64,000 nucleotides of DNA from Quadrisphaera setariae (GTDB lineage Bacteria > Actinomycetota > Actinomycetes > Actinomycetales > Quadrisphaeraceae). The position numbers and the translations under genes were made by a program. Location of the stretch: assembly GCF_008041935.1 (NCBI RefSeq), contig NZ_VKAC01000018.1:1-64000 (forward strand), in the 5' to 3' direction. The notes under the pieces were generated by a model that worked only from the letters and a program-made list of their open reading frames with translations, ran no database searches and was not told the origin of the DNA. Position 1 is the stretch's first letter. The number at the start of each line of letters is the position of its first letter. Positions 10,524 through 18,677 of this stretch are shown here, in pieces.

Positions 10524-11786
10524 GTGTCCGTCGTCCAGCGCCAGGCCCCCAAGCCCCGCGAGCTGCTCGAGCTCGTCAAGTTCAAGAAGCCGACCCTCGA
10601 CGGGCGCAGGCGCCGCCTGGAGAGCGCACTGACCATCCACGACCTGCGCGCCATCGCCAAGCGCCGCACCCCCGCCGCGGCCTTCGACTACACCGACGGC
10701 GCCGCCGACGGCGAGATCTCGATGCAGCGGGCCCGCCAGGCGTTCCTCGACGTCGAGTTCCACCCCAGCATCCTCCGGGACGCCACCCGCGCGGACACGT
10801 CCTGCACGGTGCTCGGCGGACCGTCCGCGCTGCCGTTCGGCATCGCGCCCACCGGCTTCACGCGCCTCATGCAGACCGAGGGGGAGACCGCCGGCGCCGG
10901 CGCCGCCGGGGCGGCCGGCATCCCCTTCACGCTGTCCACCCTCGGCACCACGTCCATCGAGGGGGTGAAGGCCGCCAACCCGCACGGACGCAACTGGTTC
11001 CAGCTCTACGTCATGCGCCAGCGGGAGATCTCCTACGGGCTGGTCGAGCGCGCCGCGGAGGCGGGCTTCGACACCCTCTTCTTCACCGTCGACACCCCGG
11101 TGGCCGGGGCCCGCCTGCGGGACAAGCGCAACGGGTTCTCCATCCCGCCGCAGCTCACCCTCGGCACGGTCCTCGACACCGCGACGCGCCCGTGGTGGTG
11201 GTACGACTTCCTCACCACCCCCAAGCTGGAGTTCGCCTCCCTGTCCGCCACCGGCGGCACCGTCGGGGAGCTGCTCAACGCCGCGATGGACCCGTCGATC
11301 TCCTACGACGACCTCGCGGAGATCCGGGCGATGTGGCCGGGCAAGCTCGTGGTCAAGGGCGTGCAGAACCTCGAGGACTCCCGGCGCCTCGCCGACCTCG
11401 GCGTCGACGGGATCGTGCTGTCCAACCACGGCGGCCGCCAGCTCGACCGGGCGCCCGTGCCGTTCCACCTGCTGCCCGACGTGGTGCGCGAGGTCGGCGC
11501 CGACACCGAGGTCATGGTCGACACCGGGATCATGGACGGCGCCGACGTCGTCGCCTCCATCGCCCTGGGGGCGAGGTTCACGCTCATCGGCCGCGCCTAC
11601 CTGTACGGCCTCATGGCCGGCGGGCGGCCCGGCGTGGACCGCGCCATCGCCATCCTGCGCGAGCAGGTGGAGCGGACCATGCGACTGCTGCAGGTCTCCG
11701 AGCTCGCCGAGCTCGGCCCCCAGCACGTGACCCAGCTGCAGCGCCTCGCGCCGCGCGCTCGCGAGCGGGACGCGCTCCGGGTCTGA
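10524..11786 (+). CDS. lldD: FMN-dependent alpha-hydroxy-acid dehydrogenase (L-lactate dehydrogenase type)
   Basis: A 420-residue (S)-2-hydroxy-acid oxidase-family TIM barrel that oxidises L-lactate to pyruvate using FMN and the respiratory chain. Seen: the N-terminal [12 protein letters not shown] segment with the substrate Tyr, the FMN loop [30 protein letters not shown], the catalytic signature SNHGGRQLD with His302, then the phosphate-binding [13 protein letters not shown] and [12 protein letters not shown]. Length and motifs match LldD-type enzymes, though other short 2-hydroxy acids cannot be excluded. A divergent FCD-GntR regulator supports lactate. A perfect 19-bp hairpin follows the stop. 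Confidence 0.88.
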   Translation: MSVVQRQAPKPRELLELVKFKKPTLDGRRRRLESALTIHDLRAIAKRRTPAAAFDYTDGAADGEISMQRARQAFLDVEFHPSILRDATRADTSCTVLGGPSALPFGIAPTGFTRLMQTEGETAGAGAAGAAGIPFTLSTLGTTSIEGVKAANPHGRNWFQLYVMRQREISYGLVERAAEAGFDTLFFTVDTPVAGARLRDKRNGFSIPPQLTLGTVLDTATRPWWWYDFLTTPKLEFASLSATGGTVGELLNAAMDPSISYDDLAEIRAMWPGKLVVKGVQNLEDSRRLADLGVDGIVLSNHGGRQLDRAPVPFHLLPDVVREVGADTEVMVDTGIMDGADVVASIALGARFTLIGRAYLYGLMAGGRPGVDRAIAILREQVERTMRLLQVSELAELGPQHVTQLQRLAPRARERDALRV

Positions 11787-11803
11787 GGCGTCCCGGGACG
11801 CGA

Positions 11804-11846
11804 CGCGCCCCCTGTCCCGCGGCCGGGCCGCGGGACAGGGGGCGCG
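11804..11846. terminator. Bidirectional hairpin between lldD and xylA
   Basis: A perfect 19-bp stem (CGCGCCCCCTGTCCCGCGG and its complement) with a 5-nt loop sits between the convergent lldD and xylA stops. It can serve both strands and has no U-tract. Confidence 0.85.
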
Positions 11847-11863
11847 TGCTCGTCAGCGACGGG

Positions 11864-13069
11864 TCAGCGGGCGCCCATGAGGTGCTCGATGGCCAGCTGG
11901 TCGAGGTTGCCGATGCCGTAGCCGCGCCCGCCCTTGGCGTCCGCGTCGAAGTCCTCGAACGCGGAGCGGTCGGCGACGATGTCGGCCAGCGACTCGCCCT
12001 CGGACAGGGTGGGCACGGCCAGCTCGGTGACGCTGGCGGTCTGGAGAGCGGCCTGGACCTCGGGGTCGGCGCGGAAGGCCAGCGCGCGCTCCTTGAGGAG
12101 CAGGTAGGTGCGCATGTTGGCCGCGGCCGAGGCCCAGATGCCGTCGAAGTCCTCGGTGCGGTTGGGCTTGTAGTCGAAGTGCTTGGGGCCCGTGTAGGTG
12201 GGGCCGCCGCCCGGGAAGCCGTTCTCCAGCAGGTCGACGGTCCAGAAGGCGGAGAGCAGGTCGCCGTGGCCGAAGACGAGGTCCTGGTCGAACTTGGGGC
12301 CGTGCTGGCCGTTCAGGTCGATGTGGAACAGCTTGTCGGCGGCGAGCGCCTGGGCGATGCCGGCGGTGAAGTTGAGGTTGGACATCTGCTCGTGGCCCAC
12401 CTCGGGGTTCACGCCCACCAGGTGGGGGTGCTCGAGGGTGTAGGAGAAGGCGATCGCGTGGCCGATCGTCGGCAGCAGGATGTCGCCGCGGGGCTCGTTC
12501 GGCTTGGGCTCGATGGCGATGCGCATGTCGAGGCCCTGCTCGGTGATGTACGTCGTCAGCAGGTTGACGGCCTCGGCGTAGCGGTCGAGCGCGGCCTTGA
12601 CGTCCTTGGCGCCGTCGACCTCGGAGCCCTCGCGGCCGCCCCACATGACGAAGGTCTGCGCGCCGAGCTCGGCACCCAGCTGCAGCTGGCGGAAGGCCTT
12701 GCGGAGCGCGAAGCGGCGGACGTCGCGGTCGTTCGCCGTGAACGCGCCCTCCTTGAAGACCGGGTGGCCGAAGAGGTTGGTGGTCACCATCGGCACGGCG
12801 AGGCCGGTGTCGGCGACGACCTTCTTCAGGCGGCCGAGGATCTCGTCGCGGCCGGCCGGGTCCTTGTGGCCCACCTCGAAGGGGACGACGTCGTCGTCGT
12901 GGAAGGTGATGCCGTAGGCGCCGAGGTCGGCCAGGCGGCGGGCGGCGTCGATGACGTCGACGTCGGGGCGGGTCGCCGAGCCGAACGGGTCGGCGGCGGC
13001 CCATCCGACGGTCCAGAGGCCGAAGGAGAACTTGTCCTCGGGGGTGGGCGTGAGGTGCTGAGCGGCCAC
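11864..13069 (-). CDS. xylA: Xylose isomerase
   Basis: A 401-residue class I xylose isomerase of the Streptomyces/Actinoplanes type, converting D-xylose to D-xylulose in the cytoplasm. Family features: [10 protein letters not shown] near the N-terminus, the catalytic His57 in [27 protein letters not shown], the metal-ligand [27 protein letters not shown] and the [10 protein letters not shown] segment. Two divalent metals would be bound by the conserved Glu/Asp/His set. The GTG start has a GGAGAGGAG ribosome site about 8 nt upstream. It is transcribed away from the ROK repressor gene by a near-consensus promoter. Confidence 0.95.
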   Translation of the reverse strand: MAAQHLTPTPEDKFSFGLWTVGWAAADPFGSATRPDVDVIDAARRLADLGAYGITFHDDDVVPFEVGHKDPAGRDEILGRLKKVVADTGLAVPMVTTNLFGHPVFKEGAFTANDRDVRRFALRKAFRQLQLGAELGAQTFVMWGGREGSEVDGAKDVKAALDRYAEAVNLLTTYITEQGLDMRIAIEPKPNEPRGDILLPTIGHAIAFSYTLEHPHLVGVNPEVGHEQMSNLNFTAGIAQALAADKLFHIDLNGQHGPKFDQDLVFGHGDLLSAFWTVDLLENGFPGGGPTYTGPKHFDYKPNRTEDFDGIWASAAANMRTYLLLKERALAFRADPEVQAALQTASVTELAVPTLSEGESLADIVADRSAFEDFDADAKGGRGYGIGNLDQLAIEHLMGAR

Positions 13070-13130
13070 GGGGGCGCTCCTCTCCGTCGAGGGGGGCGGG
13101 CGCGCGGAGTGCTGCGCGCGACCCGGAACT

Positions 13131-13176
13131 GATTTGTTCTGTGATTGAACTTATGCGCTCGCCGTGGCAGTGTCAA
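13131..13176 (-). promoter_or_regulatory. xylA promoter with overlapping operator
   Basis: On the minus strand TTGACA (13176-13171) and TAAGTT (13153-13148) are separated by exactly 17 nt, a near-consensus vegetative promoter. Overlapping the -10 and start-point area is GTTC-N7-GAAC (13150-13136), extending into GAACAAATC (13139-13131). A repressor here would block initiation; the neighbouring ROK protein is the obvious candidate. Confidence 0.75.
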
Positions 13177-13180
13177 CGCC

Positions 13181-14434
13181 ATGCGCACCGTCGAGCCAGC
13201 GCGGCAGCGCGACCTGCGGGAGCGCAACCTCGCGACGCTCCTCGAGCGGGTCGCGGCCTCCGACCCGTCCGCCGCGCCGTCGCGCGCCGGCCTCGCTGCC
13301 GTGACCGGCATGTCCCGGGCCACGGTCTCCTCCCTCGTCGACGCGCTGCTCGCCGGGGGGCTGCTCGAGGAGCTGCCCCCGCCGCCCCGCACCGGCGCCG
13401 GGCGCCCCGCCAACGGGCTGCGGCTGTCGGGCTCGCGCGTGGCCGCCCTGGGCGTGGAGCTGGGGGCCGACCACCTCGTGGCCTGCGTGCGCGACCTCAC
13501 CGGCGCCGTCCGCGCCCGCGCCTCCGTGCCGGAGATCGACAGGACCGGCAGTCCCGACCTCGTGCTGCGCGCCTCCGCGGACCTCGCCGCCGACGTCCTC
13601 GGGCAGGCGGCCCAGGAGGGCCTGGACGTGGTGGGGGCCGCGTGGGCGGTGCCCGGTCTGGTCGACGCGGTGGCGGGCCGGCTGCGGCTGGCGCCCAACC
13701 TCGGCTGGCGCGACGTGCCGGTGCTCGACCTCCTGCGCGAGCACCCGGCGCTGGCGGGACTGCCGCTCGCGGTGGACAACGAGGCGGCGCTCGCAGCCGT
13801 GGCCGAGCTCTGGAACCCCGGTGCCCACGACGACGACGCCCGCGCCCGTCCGGCCCCGCGCAGCTTCCTGCTGGTCACCGGGGAAGTGGGCATCGGTGGC
13901 GGAGTCGCCCTGGACGGCCGCGTGCTGCGCGGCCAGCGCGGCTGGAGCGGCGAGCTGGGCCACGTCACCGTCGACCCCGACGGGCCGCGCTGCGGCTGCG
14001 GGGCCCGCGGCTGCCTCGAGGCGTACGCCGGGCAGGAGGCGCTGCTCGCCCGCGCCGGGCTGCCGGTGCGCCCGCGGACCTCGCGCGGCGCGGTCGGCGG
14101 GACGCCCGCGCTGCTGCGGGCCGCCGCCGAGGTGGGCCACCCGGGCGTGCTGGAGGCGCTGCGGGACGCGGGCCGTGCTCTCGGGGTGGCCCTGTCCGCG
14201 GCGGTCAACCTGCTCGACGTCGACGCGGTGGTGCTCGGCGGCTCCTGCGCGCCGCTGGCGCCCTGGCTCGTGGAGCCCCTGACCGCGGAGCTGGAGGAGC
14301 GGGTGCTGCGGGGCCGGCTGCTGCCGGTGGAGGTGCGCGTCTCGGCCACCGGCGCTGACGCGTCCGTCATGGGGGCTGCGGCGCTGGTCCTGCAGGACGT
14401 GCTCGACGCACCGGGTGCCCTGCTGACGGCCTGA
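13181..14434 (+). CDS. ROK-family transcriptional repressor (XylR-like)
   Basis: A 417-residue regulator with an N-terminal winged helix (residues about 15-80, including VTGMSRATVSSLVDALLAGG) and a ROK sugar-sensing domain. The ROK zinc signature CGCGARGCLEAY is complete near residues 271-282, with the upstream GELGHVTV His. Glucose-kinase-like phosphate loops (TGEVGIGGGVA) are present. ROK regulators with this layout next to xylA are XylR-type repressors that release DNA when xylose binds. The ATG used gives the normal length; an earlier ATG-less frame extension runs into the xylA promoter. The -35 box of xylA overlaps its 5' flank, so its own promoter is unclear. Confidence 0.88.
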   Translation: MRTVEPARQRDLRERNLATLLERVAASDPSAAPSRAGLAAVTGMSRATVSSLVDALLAGGLLEELPPPPRTGAGRPANGLRLSGSRVAALGVELGADHLVACVRDLTGAVRARASVPEIDRTGSPDLVLRASADLAADVLGQAAQEGLDVVGAAWAVPGLVDAVAGRLRLAPNLGWRDVPVLDLLREHPALAGLPLAVDNEAALAAVAELWNPGAHDDDARARPAPRSFLLVTGEVGIGGGVALDGRVLRGQRGWSGELGHVTVDPDGPRCGCGARGCLEAYAGQEALLARAGLPVRPRTSRGAVGGTPALLRAAAEVGHPGVLEALRDAGRALGVALSAAVNLLDVDAVVLGGSCAPLAPWLVEPLTAELEERVLRGRLLPVEVRVSATGADASVMGAAALVLQDVLDAPGALLTA

Positions 14435-14446
14435 TCGCCGGGTGCC

Positions 14447-14472
14447 GCATAACGCCGGCGGTCGAACAAATC
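14447..14472 (+). promoter_or_regulatory. Second copy of the xyl operator module
   Basis: GCATAA, 11 unrelated bases, then GAACAAATC. The same two blocks at the same 11-nt spacing form the xylA -10/operator region on the other strand (13156-13131). It lies 83 bp before the oxidoreductase start, which supports joint control by the ROK protein. Confidence 0.6.
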
Positions 14473-14554
14473 GCGCTCCCGGGGTGGGCCGCGCCGAGCC
14501 GCCGTGGTGGGATGGCCGCCGTACGAGGAACGGCTCGAGGAGGAGCGGAGACTG

Positions 14555-15748
14555 ATGACGACGAGCACCGGTGGGCAGCAGCTGCGGGTGGCGATGGTCG
14601 GGCACGGCTTCATGGGGGCCGCCCACAGCCAGGCGTGGCGGGTGGCGCCGCACTTCTTCGACCTGCCGCTGGAGGTCCGCCGCTCCGTGGTGGTCGGCCG
14701 TGACGCCGGCCGCGCCGCGGCCGCCGCGGCGAAGTTCGGCTGGGAGAGCTCGGCCACGGACTGGCGCGAGGTCATCGCCCGCGACGACGTCGACCTGGTC
14801 GACGTGGTGGCGCCCGGCGACGCCCACGCCGAGGTGGCCATCGCCGCCCTCGAGGCCGGCAAGCACGTGCTGTGCGAGAAGCCCCTCGGCAACACCCTCG
14901 CCGAGGCCGAGGCCATGAACGCCGCGGCCGAGAAGGCCGCGGCGTCCGGCGCGAAGGCCATGGTCGGGTTCAGCTACCGCCGCGTGCCGGCCGTCGCGTT
15001 CGCCCGCCAGCTGGTGGCCGAGGGCGCCGTGGGCCAGGTGCGCCAGGTCCGCGCCTCCTACCTGCAGGACTGGCTGTCCGACGCCAGCGCGCCGATGACG
15101 TGGCGCCTGGACAAGGAGCTCGCCGGGTCCGGCGCGCTGGGCGACATCGGCGCCCACGCCATCGACCTCGTGCAGCACGTCCTCGGCACGCAGATCGCTC
15201 AGGTCAGCGGTCTCATGCACACCTTCGTCACCGAGCGGCCGCTGTCCGGCGGCCGCGGCCTGTCGGCCAGCTCGGCCGGCGGCGCTGGCGACGAGGTCGG
15301 GAAGGTCACCGTGGACGACGCCGCGATGGCCATGGCCCGCACCACCGAGGGCGCCCTGGTGTCGCTGGAGGCCTCGCGCTTCGCCACGGGGCGCAAGAAC
15401 GGCCTGCACCTGGAGGTCTACGGCTCCGACGGCGCCATCGTCTTCGACCTCGAGGACATGAACGTGCTCGACGTGTACGACGCCCGCGAGGGCGCGGACC
15501 GCCAGGGGTTCAAGCGCGTCCTCGTCACCGAGCCGGAGCACCCGTGGATGGCCGGGTGGTGGCCGGCGGGCCACATCATCGGCTACGAGCACACCTTCAC
15601 CCACCAGGTGGTCGACCTGGTCGGCGACATCGCCGCCGGGCGCCAGCCCACGCCCTCCTTCGCCGAGGGCCTGCAGGTGCAGCGCGTCCTCGACGCCCTC
15701 GAGCGCAGCGCCGGCGAGGGCAGCGCCTGGACGCCGACCTCGGCGTGA
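14555..15748 (+). CDS. Gfo/Idh/MocA-family sugar oxidoreductase
   Basis: A 397-residue NAD(P)-dependent dehydrogenase of the glucose-fructose oxidoreductase/inositol dehydrogenase family. The Rossmann fold begins RVAMVGHGFMGAAHSQAW, and the EKPLG motif with its catalytic Lys109 is present (residues 108-112). GDIGAHAIDLVQHVLG in the C-terminal domain holds the usual Asp and His. The start is the ATG after AGGAGCGGAG. It shares an operator-like module with xylA, so it is probably induced by the same sugar, for example oxidising xylose or a related derivative. The exact substrate cannot be read from sequence. A perfect 14-bp hairpin follows. Confidence 0.85.
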   Translation: MTTSTGGQQLRVAMVGHGFMGAAHSQAWRVAPHFFDLPLEVRRSVVVGRDAGRAAAAAAKFGWESSATDWREVIARDDVDLVDVVAPGDAHAEVAIAALEAGKHVLCEKPLGNTLAEAEAMNAAAEKAAASGAKAMVGFSYRRVPAVAFARQLVAEGAVGQVRQVRASYLQDWLSDASAPMTWRLDKELAGSGALGDIGAHAIDLVQHVLGTQIAQVSGLMHTFVTERPLSGGRGLSASSAGGAGDEVGKVTVDDAAMAMARTTEGALVSLEASRFATGRKNGLHLEVYGSDGAIVFDLEDMNVLDVYDAREGADRQGFKRVLVTEPEHPWMAGWWPAGHIIGYEHTFTHQVVDLVGDIAAGRQPTPSFAEGLQVQRVLDALERSAGEGSAWTPTSA

Positions 15749-15766
15749 GCTCCGAGTGAGCTCAGC

Positions 15767-15799
15767 GCTCCCCCGCGCTCAGGCCGAGCGCGGGGGAGC
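15767..15799. terminator. Hairpin between the oxidoreductase and LacI genes
   Basis: A perfect 14-bp stem GCTCCCCCGCGCTC / GAGCGCGGGGGAGC with 5-nt loop. The right arm runs into the last codons of the convergent LacI gene, so one element can end both transcripts. Confidence 0.8.
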
Positions 15800-16846
15800 G
15801 GTGCTCTCGCGCAGCACCAGCCGGGTGGCCAGCTGCAGGTGGGGAGCCGCCGAGTCCGTGCGCGGCCGGGGGGCGACGCCGTCGCGCCGGGCCCTGACCT
15901 CCTCGAGCACCATCCGCACGCTCTCCGCGGCCATCTCGCCGAGCGGCTGGCGCACCGTGGTGAGCGGCGGGGACATGTACTGGCACATCGAGACGTCGTC
16001 GAAGCCGACCACGGAGAGGTCCTCCGGCACGCGCAGCCCGCGGCGGCGCGCCTCCTGGTAGACGCCGCTGGCCATGAGGTCCGAGCCGGCGAAGATCGCG
16101 GTCGGCGGGTCGTGGCGGTCCAGCAGGGCGGTCGCCGCGCGCTGACCGCCGACCGCGGTGAAGTCGCCCTGCTCCACGAGGGTCTCGTCCGTCGGCACGC
16201 CGGCGCGCGCCATCGCCGCCCGGTAGCCCTCGAGGCGCTCCTGGCTGCACAGGAGGAACGGCACCCCCGTGATGGTGGCGATGCGCCGGTGCCCGAGGGA
16301 GAGCAGGTGCTCGGTGGCCGTCACGCCACCGGCGAAGTTCGTGGCGCCCACCGTGGGCAGCGAGGGGTCGGAGCTGCCCGCCGGGTCGAGCAGGACGACG
16401 GGCGCGCCGAGGCTGGCGACGTCCTCGGCGCTGCCGCCGCCGAAGCGGTTGATGACCAGGACGACGCCGGACGGCCGGCGGGCGCGCAGCGCGCCGAGCC
16501 ACGACCTGTCGCCGCCGTCGTGGTCGTGGGCGGCGTTGACCACCAGGCCGGCGCCCGCCCGCGAGGCGCCGTCCTCGGCTCCTGCGAGGACCTCCAGGGC
16601 GTAGGCGCTGGCGAGGTCGGTGATGACCAGCTCGACGAGCATGGCGTCGAGCCGCTGCTCGCGCTGGCGGCGGCGGGGGCGGTAACCGGTGCTGGCGATG
16701 ACGCCGCTGACGAGGTCGCGGGTGTCGGGGGCCACGTCGCCCCGGCCGTTGAGGACCTTGGAGACGGTGGGGACCGACACGCCGGCCTGCCGCGCGACGT
16801 CGGCGATGGTGATCCGGGCCTCGGCCCTGCCGGTGGCGCTGCTCAT
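15779..16846 (-). CDS. LacI-family transcriptional regulator
   Basis: A 355-residue regulator with the LacI helix-turn-helix at residues about 12-35 (TIADVARQAGVSVPTVSKVLNG) and the hinge helix, followed by a periplasmic-binding-protein-like sugar domain (GVVLVINRFGG, ATEHLLSLGHRRIATITG, FAGSDLMASGVYQ, LSVVGFDDV). The ATG chosen has GGGAG five nt upstream; an in-frame GTG two codons earlier is possible. It is divergent from the ABC-transporter operon. A CGAAA-C-TTTCG palindrome lies in its own upstream region and a related one in the operon promoter, so autoregulation plus control of the transporter is likely, with a xylo- or gluco-oligosaccharide as inducer. Confidence 0.9.
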   Translation of the reverse strand: MSSATGRAEARITIADVARQAGVSVPTVSKVLNGRGDVAPDTRDLVSGVIASTGYRPRRRQREQRLDAMLVELVITDLASAYALEVLAGAEDGASRAGAGLVVNAAHDHDGGDRSWLGALRARRPSGVVLVINRFGGGSAEDVASLGAPVVLLDPAGSSDPSLPTVGATNFAGGVTATEHLLSLGHRRIATITGVPFLLCSQERLEGYRAAMARAGVPTDETLVEQGDFTAVGGQRAATALLDRHDPPTAIFAGSDLMASGVYQEARRRGLRVPEDLSVVGFDDVSMCQYMSPPLTTVRQPLGEMAAESVRMVLEEVRARRDGVAPRPRTDSAAPHLQLATRLVLRESTAPPRSA

Positions 16847-16887
16847 GCCCACTCCCGTCGTGGGTAGGTGTGTCGGCGGATGCTATC

Positions 16888-16898
16888 CGAAACTTTCG
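16888..16898. promoter_or_regulatory. LacI-type operator, regulator side
   Basis: CGAAA-C-TTTCG, an 11-bp palindrome 42 bp upstream of the LacI start. The core CGAAACTTTC recurs inverted at 17142-17152 (as GGAAAGTTTCG). It is typical of actinobacterial sugar-responsive LacI operators. The rest of the region 16853-17090 shows nothing else recognisable. Confidence 0.6.
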
Positions 16899-17090
16899 AC
16901 GTTCCGGAAGGGAGTTCTTGGCGCCCCGGAGACGATCTCTGGTCACGGAGAGCAGTGGATCGGTCTACCAGCGTGCGACCAGGAGCGGCACCCTCCGTCG
17001 ATCACCGCGTCGATCGGCGAGCTGATCAGCGCGTCTTCGCATGTGACGGAATCGTGACCTCCGGAACACCTGTCAGGTGGTCGGAATCGC

Positions 17091-17119
17091 TTGACGCCCC
17101 CGGCAGAGCCTCCTACTGT
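17091..17119 (+). promoter_or_regulatory. Promoter of the oligosaccharide ABC operon
   Basis: TTGACG (17091-17096) and TACTGT (17114-17119) are separated by 17 nt. TACTGT fits the actinobacterial TANNNT -10. A start point near 17126 would put the operator at 17138 just downstream. Confidence 0.65.
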
Positions 17120-17137
17120 CCACCAGGCAAGCGCAAC

Positions 17138-17155
17138 GGTCGGAAAGTTTCGACC
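17138..17155. promoter_or_regulatory. LacI-type operator, operon side
   Basis: GGTCGGAAAGTTTCGACC is an 18-bp imperfect palindrome about 12 bp past the predicted start point, so a bound repressor would act as a roadblock. It shares the CGAAACTTTC core (minus strand) with the site in front of the LacI gene. Confidence 0.65.
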
Positions 17156-17213
17156 GCTGCGGCTGACCACCACTGGTGCGCCGCGCCGATGCGGCCCGAA
17201 CGACGGAGTTCAC

Positions 17214-18575
17214 GTGGACGCTTCTTCGACGACCGGCAGCGGCACCTCGCGCCGCGGGTTCCTCGCCATGCTGGCCATGGCCCCCCTCGCGGGTGCGGCG
17301 CTGTCGGCCTGCGGCACCTCCGGCCCGAGCGGCTCGGGCGGCGGCGGCGGTGACGGCAAGGCCTCGATGTGGTACCTGTCCGGCCAGCCCAACGAGAAGA
17401 TCAAGGGCGACAACATCGCCACCTGGAACAAGGCGAACCCGGACGACACCATCGCCATCACGTACTTCCAGAACGACGCCTACAAGACCAAGATCAAGAC
17501 CGCCATCGGCGCCGGTCAGGCCCCCACGATCATCTACAGCTGGGGTGGCGGCACCCTCGCCAGCTACGCGGCGGCCAGCCAGGTGGCCGACCTCACCGAC
17601 TGGTTCGGCCAGAACCCCGACGTGAAGAACAGCGTGCTGGCCTCGACCTACCAGGCCGCCACGGTGGACGGGAAGATCTACGCCTACCCCAACGAGAACG
17701 CCGCGCTGATCATCTTCTACTACAACAAGAAGCTGTTCGACCAGGTCGGCGCCCAGCCCCCCACCACGTACGCCGAGCTGCAGGCCCTGGTGGAGAAGTT
17801 CAAGGGCGCGGGCATCGCCCCCATCGCCCTGGCCGGCCAGTCGCGCTGGACCTCGATGATGTGGCTGGAGTACTTCTTCGACCGCATCGGCGGCCCCGAG
17901 GTCTTCCAGGCCATCTTCGACGGCACCGCGAACGCGTGGTCCAACCCCGACGCCGTCAAGGCGCTCCAGGCCACGCAGGACCTGGTCAAGTCCGGCGGGT
18001 TCATCAAGGGCTTCGAGTCCATCACCGCTGACAGCAACGCCGACCAGGCCCTGCTGTACACGGACAAGGCCGCGATGATGCTCCACGGCTCGTGGGTCTA
18101 CTCCGGCATCAAGAACGACGCCGCAGACTTCGTCTCCGCCGGCAACCTCGGCTGGTTCGCCTTCCCCGCCATCGAGGGCGGCAAGGGTGACGTCAAGAAC
18201 GTCGCGGGCAACCCGGCGCAGTACATGTCGATCTCCTCCAAGGCCTCCCAGGAGCAGCAGGACATCGCCAAGAAGTACTTCGCCGACAAGGAGAACGGCA
18301 TCTTCTGCGAGGCGGTCATCGACGCCTACATCGAGTCCGGCCAGGTCTGCGTCGCGGCCGGCATCGAGGACAAGATCGCCCAGTCCAAGGACAAGGACTT
18401 CCTGGGCTTCTGCTACGACGCGATCAAGAACGCGCCGAGCTTCGTGCAGTCCTGGGACCAGGCCCTCTCCCCGACCCAGGCCGAGGCGCTGCTGTCGAAC
18501 ATCGACCAGCTCTTCAGCCTGTCGATCACCCCCGAGCAGTTCGCCCAGAACATGGACGCCACGATCGGCAAGTGA
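17214..18575 (+). CDS. ABC sugar transporter, solute-binding lipoprotein (first copy)
   Basis: A 453-residue extracellular substrate-binding protein of the CUT1 (maltose/oligosaccharide) type. The N-terminus has a twin-arginine signal (SRRGFLAML, Arg13-Arg14) ending in a lipobox with Cys33 (ALSAC), so it is probably Tat-exported and lipid-anchored. A Gly/Ser linker follows. The mature part has the family's YFQNDAYKTKIKTAIGAGQAPTI-like stretch and Trp/Tyr-rich ligand sites. The GTG start is chosen because GGAG lies 6 nt upstream and the signal begins directly after. It is the first gene of an operon ending with GH3 and is followed by a closely related second binding protein. Confidence 0.92.
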   Translation: MDASSTTGSGTSRRGFLAMLAMAPLAGAALSACGTSGPSGSGGGGGDGKASMWYLSGQPNEKIKGDNIATWNKANPDDTIAITYFQNDAYKTKIKTAIGAGQAPTIIYSWGGGTLASYAAASQVADLTDWFGQNPDVKNSVLASTYQAATVDGKIYAYPNENAALIIFYYNKKLFDQVGAQPPTTYAELQALVEKFKGAGIAPIALAGQSRWTSMMWLEYFFDRIGGPEVFQAIFDGTANAWSNPDAVKALQATQDLVKSGGFIKGFESITADSNADQALLYTDKAAMMLHGSWVYSGIKNDAADFVSAGNLGWFAFPAIEGGKGDVKNVAGNPAQYMSISSKASQEQQDIAKKYFADKENGIFCEAVIDAYIESGQVCVAAGIEDKIAQSKDKDFLGFCYDAIKNAPSFVQSWDQALSPTQAEALLSNIDQLFSLSITPEQFAQNMDATIGK

Positions 18576-18590
18576 TCACGCAGTGACTCC

Positions 18591-18630
18591 GCGCCGGGGG
18601 GCGGTCGACATGACGGAAGCCCCCCGGCGC
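18591..18630 (+). other. Intercistronic stem-loop between the two binding-protein genes
   Basis: A perfect 12-bp stem GCGCCGGGGGGC / GCCCCCCGGCGC with a 16-nt loop starts 15 bp after the first stop. Such stems after binding-protein genes often stabilise the upstream mRNA or reduce read-through, giving more binding protein than permease. That role here is inferred. Confidence 0.6.
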
Positions 18631-18677
18631 GCCGCGGCGCAGAGCGCGCCGCACCTCACCGAGGAGGACCGACAGCC

